DNA of 37,812 bases from Pseudacidobacterium sp036264445. GTDB lineage: Bacteria; Acidobacteriota; Terriglobia; Terriglobales; Acidobacteriaceae. The stretch is from positions 1-37,812 of the forward strand of contig DATAQW010000323.1 of NCBI GenBank assembly GCA_036264445.1, given 5' to 3'. This document shows, in pieces, positions 24,308 through 31,964 of this stretch (positions are counted from its first letter, which is position 1; every line of letters begins with the position of its first letter). The position numbers were made by a program, and so were the translations under genes. The notes beneath the pieces are model-generated. The model saw only the letters and a list, made by a program, of their open reading frames with translations, ran no database searches and was not told the origin of the DNA.

Positions 24308-26524
24308 ATGCTACAGGCCCCGACAACTGACGCACCGGGAAAAGAAGCCGCCCTTCACTCGCACACGCGGCGGGCAACCGATCAAGTCCCGCGTTCACAT
24401 TCTGCTCTCCCGGTTCAGATGCGCTCGGGTATGTCCCGCCAGCCGTGGCCGCTGCACAAGCAAAATACACCGGCGACAGTTCCAAGGCTCCAACGAAAAT
24501 GCGCCTGTGGCGGCATGGGTGGCGAGTGCGAGAAGTGCAAAGAGAAACACGAAGAAGGCATGCCCCAGCGAAAGATCAGTGGCGCAGCGTCACCCGGCCT
24601 GAGCGCACCGCCCATTGTTCAGCAGGCGCTGCGCTCCTCGGGCCAGCCGCTTGACCGGGCATCACGCTCGTTCTTCGAGCCGCGTTTCCATCATGACTTC
24701 AGCCACGTGCGCGTGCACACGGGAGGACTCGCTGCCGAGTCGGCGCGGGCGGTGAATGCGCTTGCATATACGGTAGGTCACAACGTGGCATTTGATGCAG
24801 GGCGCTATGCTCCGCATACAGACGAGGGAAGGCGGCTGCTGGGCCATGAACTGGCACATGTCGTGCAGCAGAGCAATGGCGGCATTGCATCGAGATCATC
24901 GATGTCTGAAAGTGGCCTGGAGCATGCTGCGGATCGCGCTGCCGAGGCCGCGATCGCCGGAAGGAGCGTCAACGTCGATGGAATTGCCAGCCAGCATGTT
25001 GCCCGAGTGGCCACCACACCCGCGGACTTCACTGTATCCGGAAAACTAAACGCACCCGGCGACACAATGAATATTTACTTCGATCGCAACAGCGACGCGG
25101 TGGATGCGGGCGAACAGACCAAGATTCCGAATATTGTCTCCAGCGTTACACCGGCCGTACCGGTGGTGCTGAACGGCTTCCGCAGCGAAGATGAGCCGTC
25201 AGCGCTGGCGACAAGCCGCGCGACGAAGGTAAGCACGGCCTTGAGCGCAAACAAGCCGCCGCACACAGCTGCGAAGACGGTGACACCGCAGCCTTCATCC
25301 GGCATTGGGCGGATTGATTACCGCCAGCTGCGAAGAGTTGAAGTGCTGGCGGCGCCGACTGCCGCTCCGCCTCCGGTTTCTTCTGTTCCTTCCTGCACAG
25401 GAGGGGTCTCGACGGCGTGCGGAGCTACGGCATTCCCGACGGCGCAGACGCGTGCGCTTGCCATGGTGAACGCGGCGATCACCGGACTCAACGCGCCGCT
25501 TTCTGCCAACGCTACGTCTCTGCTTACGACGCTGTTCGGCAGTACCGCTCCTGCGGCCACCATAAAGACCAAACTCACAGGGCTCCGCGACCACATTACG
25601 GCCATGTCCTCGCAGATGCGCTGCCACAACGCCTGCGATGGCGGCTGCGGACAGGACGGCTATAACTGCGGCATCGGCATCGGCGTTCCTGCGGCTGATC
25701 CGTGCGGGACAGCAGGCAGCAAGGCCATGATGACGCTGTGCCCCGGCTTTTTGTCCGAGCCGGATGTGAACAAGCGTGCCCAGCTGTTGATCCATGAGGG
25801 ATCGCATGGGACGACTGCTCTCCAGACCGTGGATCTTGCTTATGGCGTGGAGCGGGGAGTTATTTCGCTCAGTGCGGCGGATGCGTTGCGGAACACGGAC
25901 AGCTTTGTCCTGCTGGTGCGCAACCTGCACACTGCGAACAGTGTGCCGATTGGTCCAACACCGGGCGACGTTGTGACGGGCGTGGGGAGCTGCCCACTGG
26001 CCGACCCAGTGACCTGCAAGTCGGTCGCTTTCTTAGAAAAATGGGCGGTGACGGCGAGGCAGGATATCGGCTTCCTATACGACGATGTGAAAACAAAGGT
26101 AGGACCACCTCCGGTAGCGTGGCCTGCGGCGAGCTGGGGACGGGATGTGATGCACGACATCGCAATACTATTTGGACTGACCGATCCCGGCGCTGCAGCT
26201 CCCTTTACGTCTCCCGTGAATGACGACAAGCTGAAGCTTGCGGGCATCTACGACCGCTACAACACGATGATGTACCAAGTCTATACCATCCCGGTCACGA
26301 TCACTAAACTGCCTGCAGGCGGAGCGGCATTCGAGTCGTGGGCAGTGGGCAATCCGGCGACGCTGACCATCACACCAGCCTTCGCCGCGCTTTCCGATGT
26401 GAACAAAGTGCGCAGACTTTTCGAATTGCTGGCCATGGCGACGCCGACAGTCACCGCCGCCCTGAGGCCATCGTATGTGGAAGCTGCGGACCGTATCCGG
26501 AGACGTCGCTCGTACGGGCCGTAA
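24308..26524 (+). CDS. DUF4157 payload 2 with OmpA-like and aspzincin (M35-like) domains
   Basis: A 738-residue candidate effector in three modules. Residues 60-90 hold a Cys pattern (CAC at 65-67 and CEKC at 74-77, then QRK). DUF4157 covers about 100-215, with HELAH at 180-184 and LEHAADRAAEAA after it. Residues 254-347 resemble an OmpA C-terminal domain (NIYFDRNSDAVDAGEQ, VVLNGFRSEDEPSALATSRA, YRQLRRVEVL). Residues 360-560 carry cysteines and HEGSH (496-500), followed by TVDLAYG (507-513) and NTDSFVLL (529-536). That combination is the aspzincin signature (HExxH, then TxDxxYG with Asp 509 as the likely third ligand), known from deuterolysins and Lys-specific M35 enzymes. GAAAGGGA precedes ATG 24308. 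A protease acting after delivery is the natural reading but is inferred. Confidence 0.85.
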   Translation: MLQAPTTDAPGKEAALHSHTRRATDQVPRSHSALPVQMRSGMSRQPWPLHKQNTPATVPRLQRKCACGGMGGECEKCKEKHEEGMPQRKISGAASPGLSAPPIVQQALRSSGQPLDRASRSFFEPRFHHDFSHVRVHTGGLAAESARAVNALAYTVGHNVAFDAGRYAPHTDEGRRLLGHELAHVVQQSNGGIASRSSMSESGLEHAADRAAEAAIAGRSVNVDGIASQHVARVATTPADFTVSGKLNAPGDTMNIYFDRNSDAVDAGEQTKIPNIVSSVTPAVPVVLNGFRSEDEPSALATSRATKVSTALSANKPPHTAAKTVTPQPSSGIGRIDYRQLRRVEVLAAPTAAPPPVSSVPSCTGGVSTACGATAFPTAQTRALAMVNAAITGLNAPLSANATSLLTTLFGSTAPAATIKTKLTGLRDHITAMSSQMRCHNACDGGCGQDGYNCGIGIGVPAADPCGTAGSKAMMTLCPGFLSEPDVNKRAQLLIHEGSHGTTALQTVDLAYGVERGVISLSAADALRNTDSFVLLVRNLHTANSVPIGPTPGDVVTGVGSCPLADPVTCKSVAFLEKWAVTARQDIGFLYDDVKTKVGPPPVAWPAASWGRDVMHDIAILFGLTDPGAAAPFTSPVNDDKLKLAGIYDRYNTMMYQVYTIPVTITKLPAGGAAFESWAVGNPATLTITPAFAALSDVNKVRRLFELLAMATPTVTAALRPSYVEAADRIRRRRSYGP

Positions 26525-26561
26525 ATCTTCCTGGGTGCAAATATCGAAAGCGGGTAGCGAT

Positions 26562-28082
26562 ATGCTTCTGGCTCCCATGAGCGAATCGAAAGAGCAAGTG
26601 AAGGCTGCATGCAAGACCAACATGCCGGAACCTCCACGTATAAAGCCGAAGACGACGCTGGCAGGACAGAGGCTTCAGCGCGCGTGTGCGTGCGACGGGT
26701 CAGCCATGGAATGCAAAGAGTGCAAGAAGAAGCGCGAGGGCGAGTTGCTGCAGCGCAAAGCTGCAAGAGCAGGCACGACGAACCGAGCACCAGCGATTGT
26801 GCATGACGTGTTGCGCTCGTCCGGGCGTCCGTTGGAAGCGCCGGTACGCTCCTTCTTCGAACCAAACTTCCGCAGCAACTTTGCTCATGTGCGAATTCAC
26901 ACAGATGAAAAAGCAGCAAGATCAGCACAGGCTGTAGGGGCATTGGCCTACACTGTGGGCCGCAATGTAGTCTTTGCGCAAGGTCAATACAGGCCTGGTG
27001 AAAAGCAAAGCAACGCTCTCCTCGCACATGAGTTGACTCATGTAATCCAGCAAGAGAATGCAGTTGGCGGGAGTTCATCGGACCTTGCTATCAGCCCATG
27101 TGACAGCGTTCAGGAGCGGGAAGCCGATGCCGCAGCGATGGCTGTTACAGGAAACACCAATGCACCAGGCGCGCACCTTACATCGGCACCAAGCTCCATA
27201 CAACGCGCTTGCGGTCCTGCTGCCATCGGACATCCTGGAGGTTGCACGGGCGTTGAAGGCGATATTCTTGGCGACCATTTCCTTTTCAAAGTTACGTGCG
27301 ATGAGCTTCGCAAGCCTCCCGATTCACCTACAGATGAAACTGTGCGATTGCGCATGTTCGCCGCCACAATCCCTTCTGGTGACGCACTGGATATTCATGG
27401 CTTCGCCAGCGAAGAAGGCGATGCTGCATTTAACGAAAGCCTTTCCTGTGCAAGGGCGATTGAGGCACAATCCGTGTTGAGCGCTGAGTTCGCGCGCACG
27501 GGCAAGACTGTCACCATGCGTCTCTTCGAGCACGGTGCTACCGCGGGCAACAGGGAAGAGAGACGAAGCGTATTTATCGATTGGCATCCGGCAGCACCCA
27601 CTACGACCACAACGCCGCCTCCGCCAACGGGCTGCACTCCTGCCGCGGGTGTTCCTCCAACGGTATGTGGAGCATACGCAGCGAATAGTTGGTGGCTGCC
27701 TCTTGCATATGTCGATAATGCGACCTGTGCATGCAGCACAACCCCCGGTGCTCCCGAATACAACTGTATCCGCAAATTTCTTCAGGATCGTATGGCGTCA
27801 GCTTCTCCCGCATTAAAAGCGCTTGCTGCATCGAAGAAAGGCCTGGAGAGCAGCCTGAATCCGATTGATATTGCGGAGTATAAGAAATTTGTTGTCGATA
27901 ATTTGACTCCTGTTATCTTCAAGGATCATGTGGATGCTTATGCGAGCTGCTGCTGCCCATCGGGACCGGCTCCTTTCCCAGCATGGGTAGGTGTGACTAC
28001 TGTACCGCTTCCAACATGCAGCATGGTCGGCGAGTCGATTCGATGGTTTGGCTCATGTCATGGAACTCCGGGGAAGTTTTGA
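26562..28082 (+). CDS. DUF4157 payload 3 with OmpA-like domain and unrecognised Cys-rich C-terminus
   Basis: A 506-residue candidate effector. N-terminal Cys pattern: CAC (42-44) and CKEC (51-54), then QRK. DUF4157 runs about 75-195, with PVRSFFEPNFRSNFAHVRIH, HELTH at 156-160 and SVQEREADA. Residues about 236-342 resemble an OmpA-like domain (ALDIHGFASEEGDAAFNESL, then CARAIEAQSV and EERRSVFIDW). A Pro/Thr linker (345-356) leads to a 150-residue domain I do not recognise. It has many cysteines (369, 389, 391, 402, 463-465, 486, 499), a WWLPLAYV segment, DHVDAYASCCCPSGPAPFPA and a final WFGSCHGTPGKF. ATG 26562 is chosen because its surroundings (GATATGCT) match the start of payload 2; the frame opens at 26475 inside that gene. 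Function of the C-terminus is unknown. Confidence 0.8.
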   Translation: MLLAPMSESKEQVKAACKTNMPEPPRIKPKTTLAGQRLQRACACDGSAMECKECKKKREGELLQRKAARAGTTNRAPAIVHDVLRSSGRPLEAPVRSFFEPNFRSNFAHVRIHTDEKAARSAQAVGALAYTVGRNVVFAQGQYRPGEKQSNALLAHELTHVIQQENAVGGSSSDLAISPCDSVQEREADAAAMAVTGNTNAPGAHLTSAPSSIQRACGPAAIGHPGGCTGVEGDILGDHFLFKVTCDELRKPPDSPTDETVRLRMFAATIPSGDALDIHGFASEEGDAAFNESLSCARAIEAQSVLSAEFARTGKTVTMRLFEHGATAGNREERRSVFIDWHPAAPTTTTTPPPPTGCTPAAGVPPTVCGAYAANSWWLPLAYVDNATCACSTTPGAPEYNCIRKFLQDRMASASPALKALAASKKGLESSLNPIDIAEYKKFVVDNLTPVIFKDHVDAYASCCCPSGPAPFPAWVGVTTVPLPTCSMVGESIRWFGSCHGTPGKF

Positions 28083-28138
28083 TGTAAGGAAATAACCATC
28101 ATCCAGATACAGTGCGGGGAGAGCGGGAGGAACGAGAA

Positions 28139-29974
28139 TTGCTGACGCATACATCGGCAAGAGAATCGCGGGCACGCGCTCCGCGGCGGCAGAGCGCGAT
28201 TCATGAACGCCGCGGCGCGCTTTCGCCAAAACTCAATCCCGCCCAGCCATCAATCGCCGGCAATCATGCTCCTGCACCTGGACTACACCTGAGCCGGCCC
28301 GGCGATGCGCACGAACGCGATGCGGAGCATATGGCTTCACAGGCGATGCAAATGAGAATGACATCGCCAGTCCGCTCCGGGAACTATTCTGGGGACGGGT
28401 TACTGACAGGAAGCACAGAACTGATGGAAGATGCGCTCGCATCGCCGGGAAGTCCGCTCGACGCGCATGCGCGCGCCTATCTGGAGAGGAAGTTTGGCCG
28501 CAATTTCAGCCGGGTGCGTGTCCATACCGGTTCTCAGGCTGCAGAGTCGGCACATGCGCTTGCAGCACGGGCCTATACCGCGGGAGAGCACGTGGTTTTT
28601 GGCGCAGGCCAGTATGCGCCCCGTTCGGGCAGAGGACTGCGTCTGTTGGCCCATGAATTGGCGCATGTGATTCAGCAGGCCGATGGCGCGGCGGACTCGC
28701 GGACGGTGCAGAGGTTTTCGACAGCGGAGCACGAGGAGATCGGCAAAACAGCCTATGAAGACGTAAAGAAGAAGTTCTCCGGGCCGGCTTATGAGAGCTC
28801 GAATCTCTACCGGACCCTTCAGGGCGGAGCTCAGCTGCCGATTGGCTCGAACACGAAGCAATATGGCGATATCGTGGCTGATGGGGATTTCTTTCAGACA
28901 TTTGAGGACCTGATCCACGAGAGTGGCAAGCGACCCGGCGTTGTGGGACAGGCAGCCTTGGACGCGCGCAATTTTCATCATTTCACGCCGGACAATATCC
29001 ATGCGTGGATTCCGCAGCATGATACTGCTGTGGGAGAGATGGTGACGGCTTACGCTCAGTTGAAAAAAGTAAAGGACTGGATTGCCAGCATTGATCCCCT
29101 GTTGAAGCGCGGGCGCGCCGCCTTAGATCGCGGTGACTATGCTGCCGCCGATGCGCTGCTCAATCGATACCAGGCGCGCTTCAACGCGGAGAAAGAGCAT
29201 AAGGAAACCGAGATACAGAATGCGCACGCGTTGGCCCGCCAGGGCCTTGCTCGTAACGCTTTTTCTGAGCATTTCCTGACCGATGCATTTTCTTCCGGGC
29301 ATGCGGTAACTCCCAGGAAGGAGATTCTTCAGGAAGTTGGTGTAAGGCTGGATAAGCTGCCTTCAGGAGCCAGCCTGCTCCGCGGCGCTGTGCTGGGGGC
29401 GACATGGGGAGAACTGGGAGAGGTCCGCGCCCATGCGCGTTCGCTCGCATGGCATGATCTCGATAACTATTTCGGCGTAGAGGTGAAAAATAAGAAGCCC
29501 GGAGCAAAGCCGTGGATCGCCTGTGGAGACAATTGCAGCAACGAGAAGCTGGCCTCCCATTCACATTGGGCCGCAACTCATGACGCCGTCGTGGAAGCGA
29601 CGGAGGAATCGATCAAGGACCTATGGCGGGCGGGATTGACCGGGGTGCGTCCGCCGAACTACCGCAGCGTGCTCGACCTGGTTCCAATCCCAACGTTCCA
29701 TAACTACCCTGCCTGGGGCGCTGAGCAGTGGGAAAAGCAGCTGCAATATATCCGCGGAGACAATAGTAGCGCGCCTGCACCGCAGGGATCGCAAATAACT
29801 CCCTTCGCAGTGGACCTGCACCCGATTGAGCATTGCAGTCAGCCAGCTATCGGCTGCTACGAACCGTTTATGCTGACCGAAAAGGATTGGATACGCCAAT
29901 ACAGCTTTGGCAGGTGGGTGCGCCCCTGGATCGCGCGCATCCAGGCCACGGCAGCTACGCGCTACAATTTCTGA
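28139..29974 (+). CDS. DUF4157 payload 4 with zinc phospholipase C-like C-terminal domain
   Basis: A 611-residue candidate effector. A polar, Arg-rich N-terminus is followed by HERDAEHMASQAM (58-70) and DUF4157 (about 95-180), with LERKFGRNFSRVRVHTGSQA and HELAH at 172-176. It lacks the CAC/CxxC motif of payloads 2 and 3. The C-terminal part is all helical, with NFHHFTPD (278-285), AWIPQHD (289-295), HFLTDAFSSGHA (378-389) and AHARSLAWHDLDNYFGVEV (431-449). The HFLxDxxSxGH motif and the later histidines are like the metal ligands of zinc phospholipase C/P1 nuclease-type folds. The start is inferred: TTG 28139 has GGGAGGA 8 bases upstream, whereas the longer GTG at 28112 has no ribosome site. 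Lipase activity is inferred; nuclease is an alternative. Confidence 0.8.
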   Translation: MLTHTSARESRARAPRRQSAIHERRGALSPKLNPAQPSIAGNHAPAPGLHLSRPGDAHERDAEHMASQAMQMRMTSPVRSGNYSGDGLLTGSTELMEDALASPGSPLDAHARAYLERKFGRNFSRVRVHTGSQAAESAHALAARAYTAGEHVVFGAGQYAPRSGRGLRLLAHELAHVIQQADGAADSRTVQRFSTAEHEEIGKTAYEDVKKKFSGPAYESSNLYRTLQGGAQLPIGSNTKQYGDIVADGDFFQTFEDLIHESGKRPGVVGQAALDARNFHHFTPDNIHAWIPQHDTAVGEMVTAYAQLKKVKDWIASIDPLLKRGRAALDRGDYAAADALLNRYQARFNAEKEHKETEIQNAHALARQGLARNAFSEHFLTDAFSSGHAVTPRKEILQEVGVRLDKLPSGASLLRGAVLGATWGELGEVRAHARSLAWHDLDNYFGVEVKNKKPGAKPWIACGDNCSNEKLASHSHWAATHDAVVEATEESIKDLWRAGLTGVRPPNYRSVLDLVPIPTFHNYPAWGAEQWEKQLQYIRGDNSSAPAPQGSQITPFAVDLHPIEHCSQPAIGCYEPFMLTEKDWIRQYSFGRWVRPWIARIQATAATRYNF

Positions 29975-30009
29975 GTTATTCAACTCGAATGGCGAACCTG
30001 AGTTGGGCA

Positions 30010-30047
30010 CTCCAAAACAAATGGCGACGCATTCTGGCGCCGCCATT
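30010..30047 (-). terminator. Probable intrinsic terminator of the G1 peptidase gene
   Basis: Arms AATGGCG (30020-30026) and CGCCATT (30041-30047) enclose a 14-base loop. Read on the - strand the stem is followed by TTTGTTTTGG, a U-rich tail, about 40 bases after the peptidase stop. It also lies between convergent genes and may help to insulate the payload operon, but there is no U-tract on the + side. Confidence 0.5.
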
Positions 30048-30087
30048 GCAACAATGGACGAAATAAGTTCATACCCGCAAACTACTA

Positions 30088-31119
30088 CTATCGTGCTGAG
30101 CCTTCATCCTGCATCCAGATCGCGTTCGAACCGAGAAGCGTCGGATACGAAATGGCATAGCCGTTGTTGTCCAGCATAGTTACCGGGAACGAGCTAGCGC
30201 TGCCTGGGTCGAATGCGTTGTAGTTGAAGTTATACGCATAGCTATCGGAGAAGTAATCCGAGATATAGTTGCTCAACGTTGCTAGCCCGCCGCCAACACC
30301 CGGACGCTCCACAACCCACTCAGCGCTGTTGCCAACGAGGTGGGTTCCCGAAGGTGCTGAGAAGTTGATGGTCACATACTGATCAGTGTTGTAGTTTACA
30401 AGATATGCGTGGCCAGCGGTGGAGGAAGTGCTCCACACTTCAACAAACAGATCATCGCCCGGCGCGATGGGAAGGCTTGGAATGCGAGTCCAGCCATAGG
30501 GATACCACTCATACCATGCAGAGTAGTAGGTCGAAGTCGAGCCGCCGCTGCAATAGGCGTCAGCTTCATTGCCAGCCTGCAATACGTCGCCCGATCCCCA
30601 TCCGTCGATGCCGACCCAGGTCACTACATAATCCCAGCTTCCTGTGCATGCGCCATAGGCCTGGCGGGCAACAGGCACAACATAGTCGGCAAAAATAAAG
30701 TAGTAAGAGGAGTTGCCATAACTCGTAACTCCATTGGTATTTACATAGCCACTCCAGTTATAGGAAGTAGCCGCGCTGCCTCCAGGAGGGACAGCTCCGG
30801 CCTTCATCTTTGGTGGGCCAGCGAAGTTGTTGGTCATTTCGAGTTTAGGCATGATGCGCTTTTTCGACGCAGCCATTGCCTTGCTCCACGTCGCAAAGGC
30901 CTTCGGAGCTTCAGCTTCATTGGGCCGTGGCGGGTAGCCATAATATTCAAGGTCCTGATCGGAGGCCGTCAGCGGATCGAAGCCCGTGGGAGGCGCTGCA
31001 ATCGTGGTGGCTCCTGGCAGGTTAGTTGGGAGTTCATTCGGCTTCAGCTGCTGTGCCGAGCTGATTACAGGCGCAGCAAGCACCAGAGCCGAAACGATAG
31101 ACAACATACGGTGATTCAT
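30088..31119 (-). CDS. Secreted glutamic peptidase, family G1 (eqolisin type)
   Basis: A 343-residue protein with a signal peptide (MNHRMLSIVSALVLAAPVIS, cleavage near residue 22), a roughly 95-residue propeptide-like segment, and a beta-sandwich G1 peptidase domain starting at YNWSGYV (120-126). The hallmark WVGIDGWGSGDVLQAG places the catalytic glutamine at Q181; WYEWYPYGW follows at 202-210, and SAEWVVERP places the catalytic glutamate at E267. Both residues of the Gln-Glu dyad are present, so activity at acid pH is expected, as in scytalidoglutamic peptidase. Such enzymes are common in acidophilic Acidobacteriota. GAAGGA lies upstream of the start. The gene is convergent with the payload run; I see no sign that it belongs to the eCIS. 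Confidence 0.92.
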   Translation of the reverse strand: MNHRMLSIVSALVLAAPVISSAQQLKPNELPTNLPGATTIAAPPTGFDPLTASDQDLEYYGYPPRPNEAEAPKAFATWSKAMAASKKRIMPKLEMTNNFAGPPKMKAGAVPPGGSAATSYNWSGYVNTNGVTSYGNSSYYFIFADYVVPVARQAYGACTGSWDYVVTWVGIDGWGSGDVLQAGNEADAYCSGGSTSTYYSAWYEWYPYGWTRIPSLPIAPGDDLFVEVWSTSSTAGHAYLVNYNTDQYVTINFSAPSGTHLVGNSAEWVVERPGVGGGLATLSNYISDYFSDSYAYNFNYNAFDPGSASSFPVTMLDNNGYAISYPTLLGSNAIWMQDEGSAR

Positions 31120-31409
31120 CGTTTCTAGTTCCTTCGTGAAATTGAAATTGGATTCGAATTGTTTTAGTTGGCCCGGGGACCCAGAGGCCTGAGGAGGAGA
31201 ACATGGAGTAGTGCACTGGATGCACTGTCCGTTGCAGAATTACTTGCGGATTTACTGTTATTGTGATCGGGTAGTCTAGCTAATTTGATTTACTAAATTG
31301 CTATGAAATCAAATCAGGCGCTCAGTGGCTTCGAACGGCTTGACGTTTGAAGTGAACGGTTTATCTCAACTTGCACTGTATATGACGATGGGAGATATAG
31401 AGTTCCACT
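31120..31409. other. 290-bp divergent intergenic region
   Basis: This AT-richer stretch separates the G1 peptidase gene (- strand) from a secreted protein gene (+ strand), so it should hold both promoters. A TTGACG at 31340-31345 with TTATCT at 31361-31366 (15-base spacer) is a weak promoter candidate for the + gene. I see no operator, repeat or small RNA that I can support. Confidence 0.35.
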
Positions 31410-31952
31410 ATGCGTTCATGGATCATTCCTGTTCCAGCCTTGCTTCTTCGTTTTGTTCACATAGCTAGAGGACAGCAGTCATTTCCAGCAGGGCCACACG
31501 CATTCACTTTTATTGGCGAATGGGATTGCAAAGGGCAATTCGTAAACGGCGCGGCGCACCGTTCTCACTACACAGGCGAGCCGGTTCTTGGTGGTGCATG
31601 GCTGCAACTTTCAGAAACAGATATTGAGCCGGTTGGATATCTAAGCCGTTATCTCATTCGCTACGATCCAGTCCAGAAACTCTATATCAACGAGGATATA
31701 AACAACTTTGGATATGCGCGTTACAGTAGCTCCGGGTGGCAGGATACAAAGCTGATCTTTACCAGCACAGAAGCGCACTACGCACAACCGTTGCCGGAAA
31801 ATCGCTTTGTCTACACTGTTATTGGATCGAAATCCCTTGATATCTCGTGGGAATCTCGCAAAGACAAAGACAGCGACTTCAAAACATCAGACATTCTGCA
31901 TTGCTCGCAAACAACAGAAAAGGCGCCGGAAGTTCCAGCGCCTTTGAAGTAA
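31410..31952 (+). CDS. Predicted secreted protein of unknown function (DUF1579-like)
   Basis: A 180-residue protein with a marginal signal peptide (MRSWIIPVPALLLRFVHIAR, likely cleavage near GQQS). The mature part begins FIGEWDCKGQFVNG and contains GEPVLGGAWLQLSE and a series of beta strands, a pattern like the DUF1579/lipocalin-like secreted proteins of Acidobacteriota. Two cysteines (40 and 166) could form a disulphide. No catalytic motif is visible. The last codons form one arm of a strong hairpin (31919-31945) that serves as terminator for the convergent aquaporin gene. No clear ribosome site precedes ATG 31410; a second in-frame ATG does not follow closely, so the listed start is kept. 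Confidence 0.65.
   Translation: MRSWIIPVPALLLRFVHIARGQQSFPAGPHAFTFIGEWDCKGQFVNGAAHRSHYTGEPVLGGAWLQLSETDIEPVGYLSRYLIRYDPVQKLYINEDINNFGYARYSSSGWQDTKLIFTSTEAHYAQPLPENRFVYTVIGSKSLDISWESRKDKDSDFKTSDILHCSQTTEKAPEVPAPLK
31911..31945 (-). terminator. Intrinsic terminator of aqpZ, overlapping the neighbouring coding end
   Basis: Arms AAAGGCGC (31919-31926) and GCGCCTTT (31938-31945), with an inner GGA/TCC extension, form a strong stem. On the - strand it is followed by TTTTCTGTTGTTT. It lies 20 bases after the aquaporin stop and within the last codons of the convergent secreted-protein gene. Confidence 0.65.
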
Positions 31953-31964
31953 ATTGCTTTGTGA

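Larger units (their letters stand above)
1..29974 (+). other. Extracellular contractile injection system (eCIS) locus with payload genes
   Basis: Twenty consecutive genes on one strand encode recognisable parts of a contractile phage-tail-like particle: sheath, tube, terminator, AAA+ ATPase, hub, spike, tip, gp25, two J-type wedge proteins, gpI-like protein and fibre, followed by four DUF4157 proteins. The AAA+ ATPase together with the Pvc16-type terminator is the signature that separates an eCIS from a prophage or a type VI secretion system. No capsid, portal, terminase, integrase or lysis gene is seen. Most intergenic gaps are under 20 bp; the largest is 65 bp, before the fibre gene. The locus is cut by the left edge of the window, so further sheath or tape-measure genes may lie upstream. 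Confidence 0.93.

Noticed and set aside
30409..31128. 239-codon + strand frame
   Set aside because: Antisense to the G1 peptidase gene, whose catalytic residues and signal peptide make the - strand clearly the coding one.
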